Positions 1 through 8,107 of a DNA stretch of 44,316 nucleotides are shown here, in pieces. Positions within the stretch are counted from its first letter, which is position 1, and every line of letters begins with the position of its first letter. The notes below the pieces were generated by a model. It ran no database searches. It was not told where the DNA came from and worked only from the letters and a program-made list of their open reading frames with translations. The DNA is from CAZFDT01 sp964518335 (GTDB lineage Bacteria; Planctomycetota; Phycisphaerae; Phycisphaerales; Phycisphaeraceae). The stretch is taken from the NCBI GenBank assembly GCA_964518335.1, contig CAZFDT010000042.1:1-44316 (forward strand), given 5' to 3'. The position numbers and the translations under genes are program-made.

Positions 1-1
1 G

Positions 2-421
2 GCGGCGGCGGCGCAGCGGCTGATGACCGCGCTGCTGATGGACCTGGACGCGGCGGCGGCGTCGGCGCCGCGGCGCGGCGTCACCGCCGCGGCGCGCCGA
101 CACGAGACCATCGTCACCGAGCTGGCCGGGCTGATCCGCGAAAGCCCCGCCGAGGCCCCGTCCATCCGTGAGCTGGCGGCCAAGGCCAACTGCAGCACCG
201 ATCACCTGTCGCGCATGTTCCGCCAGGTCGTCGGCGCCAGTCCGCAGCAGTTCATCGTGCAGGCCCGCATCGACCGCGCCAAGCTGCTGCTGCGCGAGTC
301 GGGGCTGACCGTCACGCAGATTGCCGACGCCCTGGGCTACACCGACGTGTTCCACTTCTCGCGTCAGTTCGCCCAGAAGGCGGGCGTGACGCCGACGGCG
401 TACCGGGCCTCGGGCCGATGA
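2..421 (+). CDS. AraC-family transcriptional regulator, C-terminal part (gene starts before the window)
   Basis: The frame is open from the window edge, so the N-terminal effector domain is missing. What remains is a complete AraC/XylS DNA-binding domain with two helix-turn-helix units. The first is IRELAAKANCSTDHLSRMFRQVVG. The second follows VTQIADALGYTDVFHFSRQFAQKAGVTPTAYR, the hallmark C-terminal signature of the family. The protein would bind DNA as a sugar- or metabolite-responsive activator or repressor; the ligand cannot be told from this part. An internal ATG at 23 exists but is an unlikely true start, because Ala/Gln/Arg/Leu codons continue in frame upstream. It ends 14 nt before the stop of the opposing PEP-CTERM gene. 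Confidence 0.9.
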   Translation, partial: AAAAQRLMTALLMDLDAAAASAPRRGVTAAARRHETIVTELAGLIRESPAEAPSIRELAAKANCSTDHLSRMFRQVVGASPQQFIVQARIDRAKLLLRESGLTVTQIADALGYTDVFHFSRQFAQKAGVTPTAYRASGR

Positions 422-435
422 GAGGAGAGGCCGAC

Positions 436-1983
436 TCAGCGCCGGCCGCGGTAGAGCATGGCCATCAGCCCGGTCCACAGCAGCGCTGCGCTGGCGGGCT
501 CGGGGATGGGGGCGGCGGCCCAGCCGTCGATGCGCCACGCCAGGGCGTAGTCCCACGTGAAGGCGTCCTGGCCGGCCAGAGGCTGCACCTGCATGAGGTA
601 CTGGCGCCCGCCGGGCAGGTCCTGCCACAGCGACTGCGTGTTGTCGATCGCCGAGGACGACGAGGCCACAAGCACCGGCGCGGCGTCGGTCACGTCGTAG
701 AGCAATAGTTCGATGGCGTGGAAGAGGGTGTTGGCGGTGAGGTCGAACGAGCCGCCGGTGTTGTAGGTGATGCCCGCGTTCCAGGCGAGCGTGGCGGTGA
801 TGTTGCCGCCCTCGGGCAAGGTGGCGAAGCGGTAGGAGGCGACGGCGTTGCTGGCGGCGGCGCCGCCGAAGGCCGGGTCGTAGTCGAATCCGCGTGCGTG
901 GATGTGGCCGGCGGTGGGCGAGGTGGCGGCGTCTTGGGCGCTGTCCTGCTCGCCGCCCTCGATGATCTTGTAGCTGTGCTGGACGTTGAGGCGGCCGGCG
1001 CCGTAGCGGGTGTCCAGGCCGTTGTCGGTGCGGTGGGCCACGGTGTCGCGGTAGGTGGTGATGGCGTGGCCGGTCCAGGGGACGTAGGTGGTGTGGCGCA
1101 TGGCACCGGCCATGAGCGCGGCCTTGACGGTCTCGGAAGTCTGGGCGTGGCGGATGCTCTGGCCGGTGCGGGGCGAGGTGTAGGCGCCGTTGGACAGTGC
1201 GGGGTCGGCGCCGAGCTCGATGAGCATGGCGGCGGCGCCGCTGAGGATGCCGATCGAGTCGCTGGTGGTGTGGGTGACGACGATGTCGGGCTTGTGCCTG
1301 CCGCCGGGGTAGGCGAAGAGGTCCACGGTTCCGCCCTCGGCGTTGAGTCCGCTGGGGTGGCCCACTGCAACGGCGTTGTAGGACGCGGCGAGGCTCTGCA
1401 CCGACCCGCTGCCGCCGGTGGAGGCGACAAAGTGCAGGTAGTCGTCGGTGTGGGTGAGGTAGTCGATCCGCCGCATGTAGTTGACCAGGCCGCTGGTGGT
1501 GGACAGGTGGTAAGCGTGAGAGGCGACGCGGCTGTGGTTGGGCGAGACGGGCGGCGGGGAGAGGCCGGCGTCGTTGCGCAGGTAGTGGCTGTCGAGCCAG
1601 CCGGTGGAGTAGAGGTCGATGCTGGTGATGCCGCGTCCGAGGGATCGTTGGGTGAACGTGCCGGGGGAGTGGTTGCTGAAGAAGTAGGCGGCGACGTTGG
1701 TGGCGTGGTCGGAGAAGACGGGCGAGCCGCTGCGGAAGTTGAAGGTTTTGCCGGCGAAGCGCGGTTCGAGGGTGACGCCGTCGGGCATGTAGATTTTGGG
1801 CGCGTAGCCGGACTCGACGAGGGTGCCCGGGACGCCGGCGCCGGTCTTGAGGGCCGCGCCGTACTCGTCGATGAGCAGGCCGTAGCCAATCTCGTGCTGC
1901 CAGTTGACCACGTCGGCGGCGAATGCCGTCGAGGTGAACGCTGCCGCCGCCAGAACCGCTGCCGCTCCTCCTGATATACGCAT
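436..1983 (-). CDS. PEP-CTERM sorted, subtilisin-like (S8) exported serine peptidase
   Basis: 515 residues from the ATG at 1983, chosen because it opens a clear signal peptide (Arg near the N-terminus, Ala-rich core, cleavage near AFA-AD at residue 23). S8 features can be read in order: IDEYG with putative catalytic Asp39, SDHATNVAA with His93, and KPDIVVTHTTS with Ser241 followed by ILSGAAAML, which replaces GTSxAAPxVAGAAAL. ALMAGAM and YGAGRLNV further resemble the family C-terminus. The motifs are divergent, so activity is inferred. The C-terminus is a textbook PEP-CTERM anchor: IPEP, a hydrophobic helix, then RGRR, for recognition and cleavage by an exosortase. The protein is therefore expected on the cell surface or secreted. 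It contains one copy of the iterated motif (1359-1372). Confidence 0.8.
   Translation of the reverse strand: MRISGGAAAVLAAAAFTSTAFAADVVNWQHEIGYGLLIDEYGAALKTGAGVPGTLVESGYAPKIYMPDGVTLEPRFAGKTFNFRSGSPVFSDHATNVAAYFFSNHSPGTFTQRSLGRGITSIDLYSTGWLDSHYLRNDAGLSPPPVSPNHSRVASHAYHLSTTSGLVNYMRRIDYLTHTDDYLHFVASTGGSGSVQSLAASYNAVAVGHPSGLNAEGGTVDLFAYPGGRHKPDIVVTHTTSDSIGILSGAAAMLIELGADPALSNGAYTSPRTGQSIRHAQTSETVKAALMAGAMRHTTYVPWTGHAITTYRDTVAHRTDNGLDTRYGAGRLNVQHSYKIIEGGEQDSAQDAATSPTAGHIHARGFDYDPAFGGAAASNAVASYRFATLPEGGNITATLAWNAGITYNTGGSFDLTANTLFHAIELLLYDVTDAAPVLVASSSSAIDNTQSLWQDLPGGRQYLMQVQPLAGQDAFTWDYALAWRIDGWAAAPIPEPASAALLWTGLMAMLYRGRR
1359..1372 (+). repeat. Iterated motif site 1 (RGNYCASTGCARCR)
   Basis: GGCCCACTGCAACG. 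Inside the PEP-CTERM peptidase, where the coding strand reads GTT GCA GTG (Val-Ala-Val). Confidence 0.75.
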
Positions 1984-2086
1984 GCCCGCAACGTATAGGC
2001 CCGCCCGCCGCCGGTGAAGCCCAATCTCATCGCCGCGGCCCGCGGCTTCATCCCAGATGAAGGCCCCCGGTGTTACACTCCCCGCC

Positions 2087-2560
2087 ATGATCCACGACCT
2101 GCTCGACCGTCTGCCCCTGTACCGCCCGCTGAGCCCGGCCCTGGCCCGCGCCATCGACTGGCTGGCGGCGACGGACCTGCACGCCCTGCCCGCCGACCGG
2201 CAGCGCCGACCCATTGCCGACGGGGACGACGTGGCCGTCACCGTCTCCAGCTACACCACGCTGCTGCCCGAGGCGCACGTGTGGGAAAGCCACCGCCGCT
2301 ACATCGACATCCAGATCCTGCTCGACGGGGAGGAGCGCATCGTCGTCGCGCCCGTGAGCGACGCGCTGCGGATCACCATGCCTTACGACGAGGCCAAGGA
2401 CGCCCAGCTCTACGCCGGCGACACGCAGGCCACAGCAACGCTGCACATGACCCCCGGCGCGTTCGCCATCTTCTTCCCCCACGACGCCCACGGCCCCAAC
2501 CAGGCGATCGGCGACTCCCCGACGCGCGTCACCAAGGCCGTATTGAAGGTCCCCGTGTAA
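2087..2560 (+). CDS. YhcH/YjgK/YiaL-family (DUF386) cupin-like protein
   Basis: 157 residues from the ATG at 2087; an in-frame ATG at 2057 lacks a family match in the extra residues. The match to the YhcH/YiaL family runs the full length: HVWESHRRYIDIQILLDGEERI, ITMPYDEAKDAQLYAG and FAIFFPHDAHGPNQAIG, with metal-binding His and Glu residues in a beta-sandwich. Family members act on sugars such as sialic acid or uronate-type substrates, possibly as anomerases, and usually sit in carbohydrate catabolic clusters. Here the gene lies near a nucleoside hydrolase and a xylulokinase, which fits sugar catabolism. The substrate is not determinable from sequence. A palindromic terminator-like element follows the stop by a few bases. 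Confidence 0.85.
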   Translation: MIHDLLDRLPLYRPLSPALARAIDWLAATDLHALPADRQRRPIADGDDVAVTVSSYTTLLPEAHVWESHRRYIDIQILLDGEERIVVAPVSDALRITMPYDEAKDAQLYAGDTQATATLHMTPGAFAIFFPHDAHGPNQAIGDSPTRVTKAVLKVPV

Positions 2561-2586
2561 AGCCGCGACCAGTGGTCGCGCTCTTC
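2561..2586. terminator. Palindromic spacer element, likely bidirectional terminator (copy 1 of CGCGACCA family)
   Basis: CGCGACCA-G-TGGTCGCG is a perfect 8-bp dyad at 2564-2580, flanked by AAGC and CTCTT. It fills the gap between the convergent YhcH and nucleoside hydrolase genes. The same 8-bp arms recur at 14831-14847 after the CDGSH gene, again in a convergent gap. Confidence 0.6.
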
Positions 2587-3478
2587 ACATGGTCAACGTA
2601 TCCATCAACATGCGGTGCAGCGCCGGGGCGTCGAGCGACTGCGACACGTGGACGTGGGGTTCGCCGTGTCGCGGCACGGTCATGCCGCGCGTGGCCTCGC
2701 CGCGGGTTTCGACGGCCAGGTGCATCGGTTTGGTCACGAAGTGCGACGGGTCGAACGCCCAGACGATTGGCGCCAGGTCGTACATCACCGGGCCGGGCTT
2801 CCAGCTTTGATGAGGATGCCACTTGGCGATGCAGTCGGCCAGCAGGCGGCACAGGGGCGTGCCGCGCGCGGTGATCGTGCTGCAGTGGTCGTGCGTGAGC
2901 ACCACCTGGCGGGTGACGCTCCACGTGCCCAGAAACACCGGCCCGGCGAACGATCCGCCCAGCACGTGCGCCGCGGCAATGTCGTCGCTGGCGATGTTGT
3001 GCTCGACGCGGAGGATATCGACCTCGCCGCCCATCACCGCGATGGCCTTGATCGCCGGGAGCAGGTCGGGCCGGCGGCACATCAGCGATGCGATGTTCGT
3101 CAGCGGGCCGATGCCCACGAGCGAGACTTCGCCGGGGTGGGCTTCGATCAGGCGGATCATCAGATCGAGGGCGTCCCCGCAAGTAGCCAAGGGTTCAACG
3201 GGGCAGTGGTTCATCCGCCGCTCGTCGGCGAGTTTTTGGCGCTGCTCGGCGGTGATCGGCTTGAGGGGCAACTGCATCCCCGCAGCCACGGGCACGTCGC
3301 CGCGACCCGCCGCATCGAGCACCTGCCGCACCAGCGCCGCCCGGCGGCGAGCATCCAATGTCACCGTCGTCACGCCCAGCAGATCGATCTCCGGCCGAAG
3401 GGCCGCAAACGCGATCGCCAGCACGTCGTCCACGTCGTCCCCCGCATCGGTGTCGATGATCAGTTTGGTGCGATCCAT
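2585..3478 (-). CDS. Inosine-uridine preferring nucleoside hydrolase family protein
   Basis: 297 residues from the ATG at 3478. The start is placed by the opening MDRTKLIIDTDAGDDVDD, the Ca2+-binding DTDxGxDxDDxxA signature of IUNH-type N-ribohydrolases. Later family blocks are LVGIGPLTNIASL, IAVMGGEVDILRVEHNIASDDIAAAHV (the usual MGG...ExN..xDP region) and LTHDH, where the active-site His would lie. These enzymes cleave the N-glycosidic bond of nucleosides to release ribose and base, normally in the cytosol. The gene is divergent from xylB, with a 52-bp gap that must hold both promoters. The specific nucleoside preference cannot be read from the sequence. Confidence 0.88.
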   Translation of the reverse strand: MDRTKLIIDTDAGDDVDDVLAIAFAALRPEIDLLGVTTVTLDARRRAALVRQVLDAAGRGDVPVAAGMQLPLKPITAEQRQKLADERRMNHCPVEPLATCGDALDLMIRLIEAHPGEVSLVGIGPLTNIASLMCRRPDLLPAIKAIAVMGGEVDILRVEHNIASDDIAAAHVLGGSFAGPVFLGTWSVTRQVVLTHDHCSTITARGTPLCRLLADCIAKWHPHQSWKPGPVMYDLAPIVWAFDPSHFVTKPMHLAVETRGEATRGMTVPRHGEPHVHVSQSLDAPALHRMLMDTLTM

Positions 3479-3530
3479 CGCCGCATCGTACATTGGTCGC
3501 CCGCAACCACTCATACTCCAGGAGCATTCC

Positions 3531-5060
3531 ATGTCCCACCTGCTCGGCATCGACATCGGCACCAGCGGAACCAAGACGCTCATCTGCGACCGCAAGGGCA
3601 GGGTGCTCGCCACCGCCGTCGCCGAGCACGACCTCAGCTCGCCGCGGCCCGGCTGGAGCGAACAGGACCCGCTGCAATGGTGGTCGGCCACGTGCCAGGC
3701 GACCAAGGCGGTGCTGAAGAAGGCGAAAACGTCCGGGCGACAGATCACCGGCATCGGCCTGTCGGGACAGATGCACGGCAGCGTGTTCCTCGGCGACGGC
3801 ACCAGGCCCCTGCGACCGGCGCTCTTGTGGAACGATCAGCGCACCGCCGAGCAGTGCGCCCAGATCGAGTCGCGCGTCGGCGGACGACAGCGGCTGATCC
3901 AGATGGTGGGCAACCCCGCCCTGACCGGGTTCACGGCGCCCAAGATTCTGTGGGTGCGACAGCACGAGCCGCGCGTCTATGAAAAGACCCGCCACATCCT
4001 GCTGCCCAAGGACTACATCCGCCTGTGCATGACCGGCGAGTACGCCACCGAGGTGGGCGACGCCTCGGGCACGCTGCTGCTGGACGTGGCGGCCCGCAAG
4101 TGGAACGAGCAGGTGCTGTCGCTGCTGGAGATCGACCGGGCGCTCCTGCCCGCGTGCTTCGAGTCGCACGTGGTGACGGGCGTGTTGAGCCGACAAGCCG
4201 CGAAAGAGATGGGGCTTGTGGAAGGGATAGCAGTCGTCGGCGGCAGCGGCGACCAACCGGCGGGTGCGGTGGGCAACGGCATCGTCAGCGGGGGCATCGT
4301 CAGCGCGACGATGGGCACGAGCGGCGTGGTCTTCGCCCACGCCGAGGAGCCGACCTACGACCCGCAGGGCCGCGTCCACACCATGTGCGCCGCCGTCGAG
4401 GGCAAGTGGTGCGTCTTTGGGTGCGTGCTCAGCGCCGGCGGATCGTTCCAGTGGCTGCGCAACAAGCTCGGGCAGGCCGAGGTCACTGCAGCGAAGAAGA
4501 AAAAGGTCGATCCCTACACGCTGCTGATCGCCGAGGCTCAGAAGGCGCCGCCCGGTTGCGAGGGCCTGTTCTTCCTGCCCTATCTCACGGGCGAGCGCTG
4601 CCCGCACCCGGACCCCAACGCCCGCGGCGGATGGATCGGGCTCACCGCCAGGCATGATCGACCGGCGATGATCCGCAGCCTCATCGAGGGCGTGACCTTC
4701 GCCATGACCGACGCGCTGCGCATCATGGAGGGCATGGGCATCGACGTGAAGACGGTGCGCCTGTCCGGCGGCGGGGCGCGCTCGGCGTTCTGGCGTCAGC
4801 TCCAGGCCGACATCTACGGCAAGCCCGTGGCCGTCATCAACGCCCAGGAAGGCCCGGCCTACGGCGTGGCGATCCTCGCGGGCGTGGGCACCGGCGTGTG
4901 GAAGAGCGTGCCCGAAGCCTGCCGCGCCGTCATCCGCGACACCCAGAAGCTCCGCCCCCGGAGGAAGGACGCCGGCCTGTACGCCAGGCTGCACGCCCAG
5001 TACCAGCGCCTCTACCCCGCCCTTGCCGGCGAGTTCGCCCGCATCGCCAACCTCACATGA
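3531..5060 (+). CDS. xylB: Xylulokinase (FGGY family carbohydrate kinase)
   Basis: 509 residues, the usual length for xylulokinase. The ATG at 3531 has AGGAG seven bases upstream. The N-terminal phosphate-binding loop is LLGIDIGTSGTKTLICD. The substrate block GLSGQMHGSVFLG, then LLWNDQRT, and the C-terminal FGGY signature GGSGDQPAGAVGNG (catalytic Asp near residue 240) and RLSGGGARSAFWRQLQADI all match XylB. It phosphorylates D-xylulose to xylulose 5-phosphate for the pentose phosphate pathway. No xylose isomerase is adjacent. The stop overlaps the next start by 4 bp (ATGA), suggesting co-transcription with the small DUF4258 gene. One iterated-motif site lies at 4480-4493. Confidence 0.93.
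   Translation: MSHLLGIDIGTSGTKTLICDRKGRVLATAVAEHDLSSPRPGWSEQDPLQWWSATCQATKAVLKKAKTSGRQITGIGLSGQMHGSVFLGDGTRPLRPALLWNDQRTAEQCAQIESRVGGRQRLIQMVGNPALTGFTAPKILWVRQHEPRVYEKTRHILLPKDYIRLCMTGEYATEVGDASGTLLLDVAARKWNEQVLSLLEIDRALLPACFESHVVTGVLSRQAAKEMGLVEGIAVVGGSGDQPAGAVGNGIVSGGIVSATMGTSGVVFAHAEEPTYDPQGRVHTMCAAVEGKWCVFGCVLSAGGSFQWLRNKLGQAEVTAAKKKKVDPYTLLIAEAQKAPPGCEGLFFLPYLTGERCPHPDPNARGGWIGLTARHDRPAMIRSLIEGVTFAMTDALRIMEGMGIDVKTVRLSGGGARSAFWRQLQADIYGKPVAVINAQEGPAYGVAILAGVGTGVWKSVPEACRAVIRDTQKLRPRRKDAGLYARLHAQYQRLYPALAGEFARIANLT
4480..4493 (+). repeat. Iterated motif site 2
   Basis: AGGTCACTGCAGCG in xylB. One of only three sites with this orientation on the coding strand: GTC ACT GCA GCG (Val-Thr-Ala-Ala). 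Confidence 0.7.
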
Positions 5061-5344
5061 GCCGACTCGTCAACAAAATCCGGGAGGCGGTGCGCACCGG
5101 TCACTACATCGTCGGGTGGCACGCGGCCGTTCGTTGCGAAGAGCGTGGCGTGGCGCACTGGCAACTTGCCGCGGAGATCGTCGAAGGACGGGTGATCCAC
5201 GAACGTCCCGCCAGCAAGCCGCATCCCTCGATCGTGGTTCGGCAGACGCTCGCCGATGGGACGGATGTCCAGGCGGTCTGGTCGTGGCTCGAACGCTCGG
5301 GGCGAGCCAAGCTCGTAACCGTATTCTTTGATGGATACACTTAA
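5057..5344 (+). CDS. DUF4258 domain protein (small, possible toxin-like fold)
   Basis: 95 residues, starting at the ATG that overlaps the xylB stop. The pattern IREAVRTGHYIVGWHAAVRCEERGV...AAEIVEGRVIHERPASKPHPSIVVRQTLADGTDVQAVWSWLERSGRAKLVTVF matches DUF4258: a helix with HA.R..R, then beta strands ending in a 'VTVF.DG' strand. DUF4258 proteins have been compared with RelE-like fold toxins and commonly precede a small helical or YgiT-like partner. The next gene overlaps by 14 bp, consistent with a coupled pair. No toxin activity can be claimed from the sequence. Confidence 0.75.
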   Translation: MSRLVNKIREAVRTGHYIVGWHAAVRCEERGVAHWQLAAEIVEGRVIHERPASKPHPSIVVRQTLADGTDVQAVWSWLERSGRAKLVTVFFDGYT

Positions 5345-5573
5345 ACACATGGAAGGCGACCGCCGAGAACGCCGTCGATGGTGGATTCAGCGAGGCCGCT
5401 ATGCGGTCGAGGTGGATATCGAGGTGATGTATCCGATGGATGACCCATCCGAGGCGTGCATGGAACCGCATACGCTGAAGTTTCTGGATGAGGTGGCGCG
5501 GCGTGCCGAGGCGGGGGATGTGGATTACCTGCGATCGGTTGGCCGCGTCTATGAAGCGGTCGCCGCAAGTTGA
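5331..5573 (+). CDS. Small hypothetical protein paired with DUF4258 gene
   Basis: 80 residues from the ATG at 5331, overlapping the DUF4258 stop by 14 bp; an alternative ATG is at 5349. The protein begins with a basic stretch (GDRRERRRWWIQRGRYAVEVDIEVMYP) and ends in an acidic helix (EPHTLKFLDEVARRAEAGDVDYLRSVGRVYEAV). I do not recognise a catalytic family. The coupled arrangement and size fit an antitoxin or accessory subunit of the upstream protein, but this is context only. It ends 15 bp before corA. Confidence 0.6.
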   Translation: MDTLKHMEGDRRERRRWWIQRGRYAVEVDIEVMYPMDDPSEACMEPHTLKFLDEVARRAEAGDVDYLRSVGRVYEAVAAS

Positions 5574-5588
5574 TTCGATGCGGGTACG

Positions 5589-6830
5589 ATGTCTCCCATG
5601 CACCGCGAGGCGGATGAGCGCGAGGATGTGGGGATGGCCGACGACCCGGTGGACGGGCCGGGCGGTCACATCGGCGCGCCGGACCCGGAAGCGCACGAGG
5701 AGGACATTGCCCGGCCGATCAGCGTGCTGAGTCTGCCGCGGCCCAACGAGCCGCAACCGGGCACGGCGCCGGGCATCACCCTCGCCCAGCTCGCCGAGAT
5801 GGGCAGCGGCGATAAGCGCGTCTTCGTCTCCTGCATCGACTACAGTCACGAGCAGTTCCGCGCCGTGTCCATCATCGACATCGAGGACTTTCTCATCCAC
5901 CACCGTCCCGAGTGGTCGAAGGTGCGCTGGATCAACGTCGATGGCCTGACCGACACCAACGTCATCATGGCGATCGCCGAGAAGTACCAGCTCCACCCGC
6001 TGGCGATCGAGGACATGATCCACACGGGGACGCGGCCGAAGGTCGAGCCCTATCCCGCCGAGCCGGGCAATCCGCCGCGTCTTTTCATCGTCGCGCGCAT
6101 GATCGAGCTGCTGCGCAGCAGCATCCACTGCGAGCAGGTGTCGATCTTCATCGGCCGCAACACCGTGCTCACCTTCCAGGAAACGCACGGCGACGTGTGG
6201 GACCCCATCCGCGAACGCATCTGCAAGACCGGCTCCAAGCTCCGGCAGAACGACGCCAGCTTCCTCGTCTATGCCCTGCTCGACTCGCTGGTCGATCACT
6301 GCTTCCCCATTCTCGACGACATCGGCGACCGCATCGAGCGCCTCGAAGAGCAGCTCGAGGAGAACCCCGGCAGTGAAGTGTTCCACTCGATCCACAGCCT
6401 CAAGCACGACCTGCTGCTCCTGCGCCGCCAGGCGGCGCCCATGCGCGAGCTGATCCAGGCCCTGCTCCGCTCCGAGCACGCCAACCTGTCGGAGACCACC
6501 CGTCTCTACCTGCGCGACGTGCTCGACCACAGTGTCCAGGTCATCGAGCTGCTGGAAACCTACCGCGAGTACGCCATCGGCCTGACCGAAACCTACATGA
6601 ACGCCGTCAGCAACCGCATGAACAACGTCATGAAGGTGCTGACCATGGTCGCCACGATCTTCATCCCGCTGACGTTCCTGGCAGGCATCTGGGGCATGAA
6701 CTTCCAGATCATGCCGGAGATGCACAACGAATACGCCTATCCGTGGGTGTATCCGATCGGGTTCTGGTCGCTGTGCGTGGCGGTGGCGGGGGGGCTGCTG
6801 TGGTACTTCCGACGGCACAAGTGGCTGTGA
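5589..6830 (+). CDS. corA: CorA-family magnesium/cobalt transporter
   Basis: 413 residues from the ATG at 5589 (5598 is also possible). The first 60 residues are a charged, disordered extension rarely seen in CorA. A cytosolic alpha/beta domain follows (WINVDGLTD...IAEKYQLHPLAIEDMIHTGTRPKVE). A long helical stalk follows (LLDSLVDHCFPILDDIGDRIERLEEQL...SLKHDLLLLRR). Two C-terminal membrane helices bracket the diagnostic pore motif GMN in IWGMNFQIMPE, and a basic tail RRHKWL ends the protein. It forms a pentameric inner-membrane channel for Mg2+ uptake. It is convergent with the QueD-like gene, with only 3 bp between stops. Confidence 0.93.
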   Translation: MSPMHREADEREDVGMADDPVDGPGGHIGAPDPEAHEEDIARPISVLSLPRPNEPQPGTAPGITLAQLAEMGSGDKRVFVSCIDYSHEQFRAVSIIDIEDFLIHHRPEWSKVRWINVDGLTDTNVIMAIAEKYQLHPLAIEDMIHTGTRPKVEPYPAEPGNPPRLFIVARMIELLRSSIHCEQVSIFIGRNTVLTFQETHGDVWDPIRERICKTGSKLRQNDASFLVYALLDSLVDHCFPILDDIGDRIERLEEQLEENPGSEVFHSIHSLKHDLLLLRRQAAPMRELIQALLRSEHANLSETTRLYLRDVLDHSVQVIELLETYREYAIGLTETYMNAVSNRMNNVMKVLTMVATIFIPLTFLAGIWGMNFQIMPEMHNEYAYPWVYPIGFWSLCVAVAGGLLWYFRRHKWL

Positions 6831-6833
6831 CGT

Positions 6834-7637
6834 TCAGCCTTCGCCGGTGTAGGTGCAGGCGGTCTTGCCGGTCTCCCACACCTTGACGTGAACGAGCGCG
6901 GCGCCGAGTTCACCGACGCGCGGCGCCAGCCAGCCGTGAACCACGCGGGCGATGTTCTCCACCGACGGGTTGAGCGACGCGAACGCGGGCACGTCGAGGT
7001 TGAGGTGCTTGTGGTCGAGCTTGTCGATCACGGCGTCGCTGACGAGGGCGTCGAGCGCTTCCACCGGCGGGACGTGGCCTTGCGCATCCATGGGGCAGGC
7101 GACGGCGACCTCGAGGCGATAGTTGTGCCCGTGCCCGGCGGGGTTGTTGCACTTGCCGAAGACCTTTCGGTTTTCCGCGTCCGACAGCGTGGGCACGTGC
7201 AGCCGATGCGCCGCGGAGAACTCGTACTGCTGGGCGAGGGTGACCTGATCGGCGGCAGCGTCGGCGGGCATGGGGCGGACCTCCAGATAGACCATAGGCG
7301 TGAGGTTGAGACGCATCGCCGCGACGCGCTGGGGCAGGGCCGCGCCCAGGGCGTCGAAGGCGCGGCGCATGAGCGACCCCATGGCCACGGGCACGCGCCC
7401 GGTCAGGGCCTGCCGCAGCAGGGGCAGGACGTGGTCGTGGACGGCATGGTCGATGTGCTTGATGTTGACGAGGTAACCGGTGCCGGGGTCGGGCCGGCCG
7501 GTGCAGGTGACGTGCAGCTCGTAGTAGCGTCCCAGCCCGCGCATGGGGGGCCAGGCGCTGAAGGTGTTGTGCCGTGGCGCCGCCAGGTCGTCGGCGTCGT
7601 TGAGGCACAGGCGGACGGTTCGGGACAGCTCGACCAC
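6834..7637 (-). CDS. Tandem-domain 6-carboxytetrahydropterin synthase/PTPS-like (QueD family) protein
   Basis: 267 residues, about twice the usual QueD length, made of two PTPS folds. The C-terminal half (about 136-267) is canonical. AAHRLHVP carries zinc ligand His144. KCNNPAGHGHNY carries catalytic Cys163 and ligands His169/His171. DHKHLN and VWET (Glu255) complete the set. The N-terminal half (about 1-130) keeps the frame (HNTFSAWPPMRGLGRYYELHVTCTG) but has lost HGHNY and the catalytic Cys. It is probably a structural or regulatory pseudo-domain. QueD converts dihydroneopterin triphosphate to 6-carboxytetrahydropterin for queuosine or 7-deazaguanine synthesis. PTPS activity towards folate or biopterin is an alternative. 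No other que gene is in view. Confidence 0.82.
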   Translation of the reverse strand: MVELSRTVRLCLNDADDLAAPRHNTFSAWPPMRGLGRYYELHVTCTGRPDPGTGYLVNIKHIDHAVHDHVLPLLRQALTGRVPVAMGSLMRRAFDALGAALPQRVAAMRLNLTPMVYLEVRPMPADAAADQVTLAQQYEFSAAHRLHVPTLSDAENRKVFGKCNNPAGHGHNYRLEVAVACPMDAQGHVPPVEALDALVSDAVIDKLDHKHLNLDVPAFASLNPSVENIARVVHGWLAPRVGELGAALVHVKVWETGKTACTYTGEG

Positions 7638-7774
7638 GCCGCGATGATAGGGCCCGACGCCGGGGCGTCACAAATGCATGGGGTGAATTTGCCTAATGCC
7701 CGGTTGTATTGCATGGTTGTTGTAAGCCGCATTCGCCACGGAACGGGCCGCGGCCTCATCGCAAGAGGTGTTCG

Positions 7775-7990
7775 ATGAGCAGTTGCGTCCGATACAGCGT
7801 CGCCGTCTATACCGGCCTGCTCCTGGCCGGCGCCGCCATCGCGCCGCGGCCCCAGGCGTCGGTCGGGTCCGATCACCCCGGCCAGGCGATCGTCCAGACC
7901 CACCCCCTCGAGCACCGCCACGGCCGCGCCTGCGTGCGGACGACTGCTCCAGCCGGTGCAACTGTTACAGATCATTCCTCGATTCGCTGA
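7775..7990 (+). CDS. Possible small protein with N-terminal hydrophobic segment (weak)
   Basis: The gap 7638-8107 (470 bp) has no convincing gene. The best candidate is a 71-residue frame starting at the ATG at 7775, with AGAGG seven bases upstream. It begins MSSCVRYSVAVYTGLLLAGAAIAP, which could be a signal or membrane segment, and continues with His-, Arg- and Thr-rich sequence of no known family. The rest of the gap contains no clear hairpin. It probably holds the promoters of the divergent QueD-like and GGDEF/EAL genes. Confidence 0.25.
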   Translation: MSSCVRYSVAVYTGLLLAGAAIAPRPQASVGSDHPGQAIVQTHPLEHRHGRACVRTTAPAGATVTDHSSIR

Positions 7991-8107
7991 CTTTGTCCGC
8001 CGAGCCCAAGTCCACGCCGGCCGCGCCCGATAGGTGGGCTGTGGGGGCAACATCCGGGCTGCTGTGCCCGCCCCAGGCGGCGCAGCGTCCCGTAGGCGAG
8101 ACCACGA

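Noticed and set aside
2874..2891. CACTGCAGCA on the minus strand at about 2881, a core match to the iterated motif
   Set aside because: The flank is CGAC rather than RGNY, and the codons (CAC TGC AGC ACG, His-Cys-Ser-Thr) are ordinary and in another phase. It is explained by the nucleoside hydrolase HDH region.
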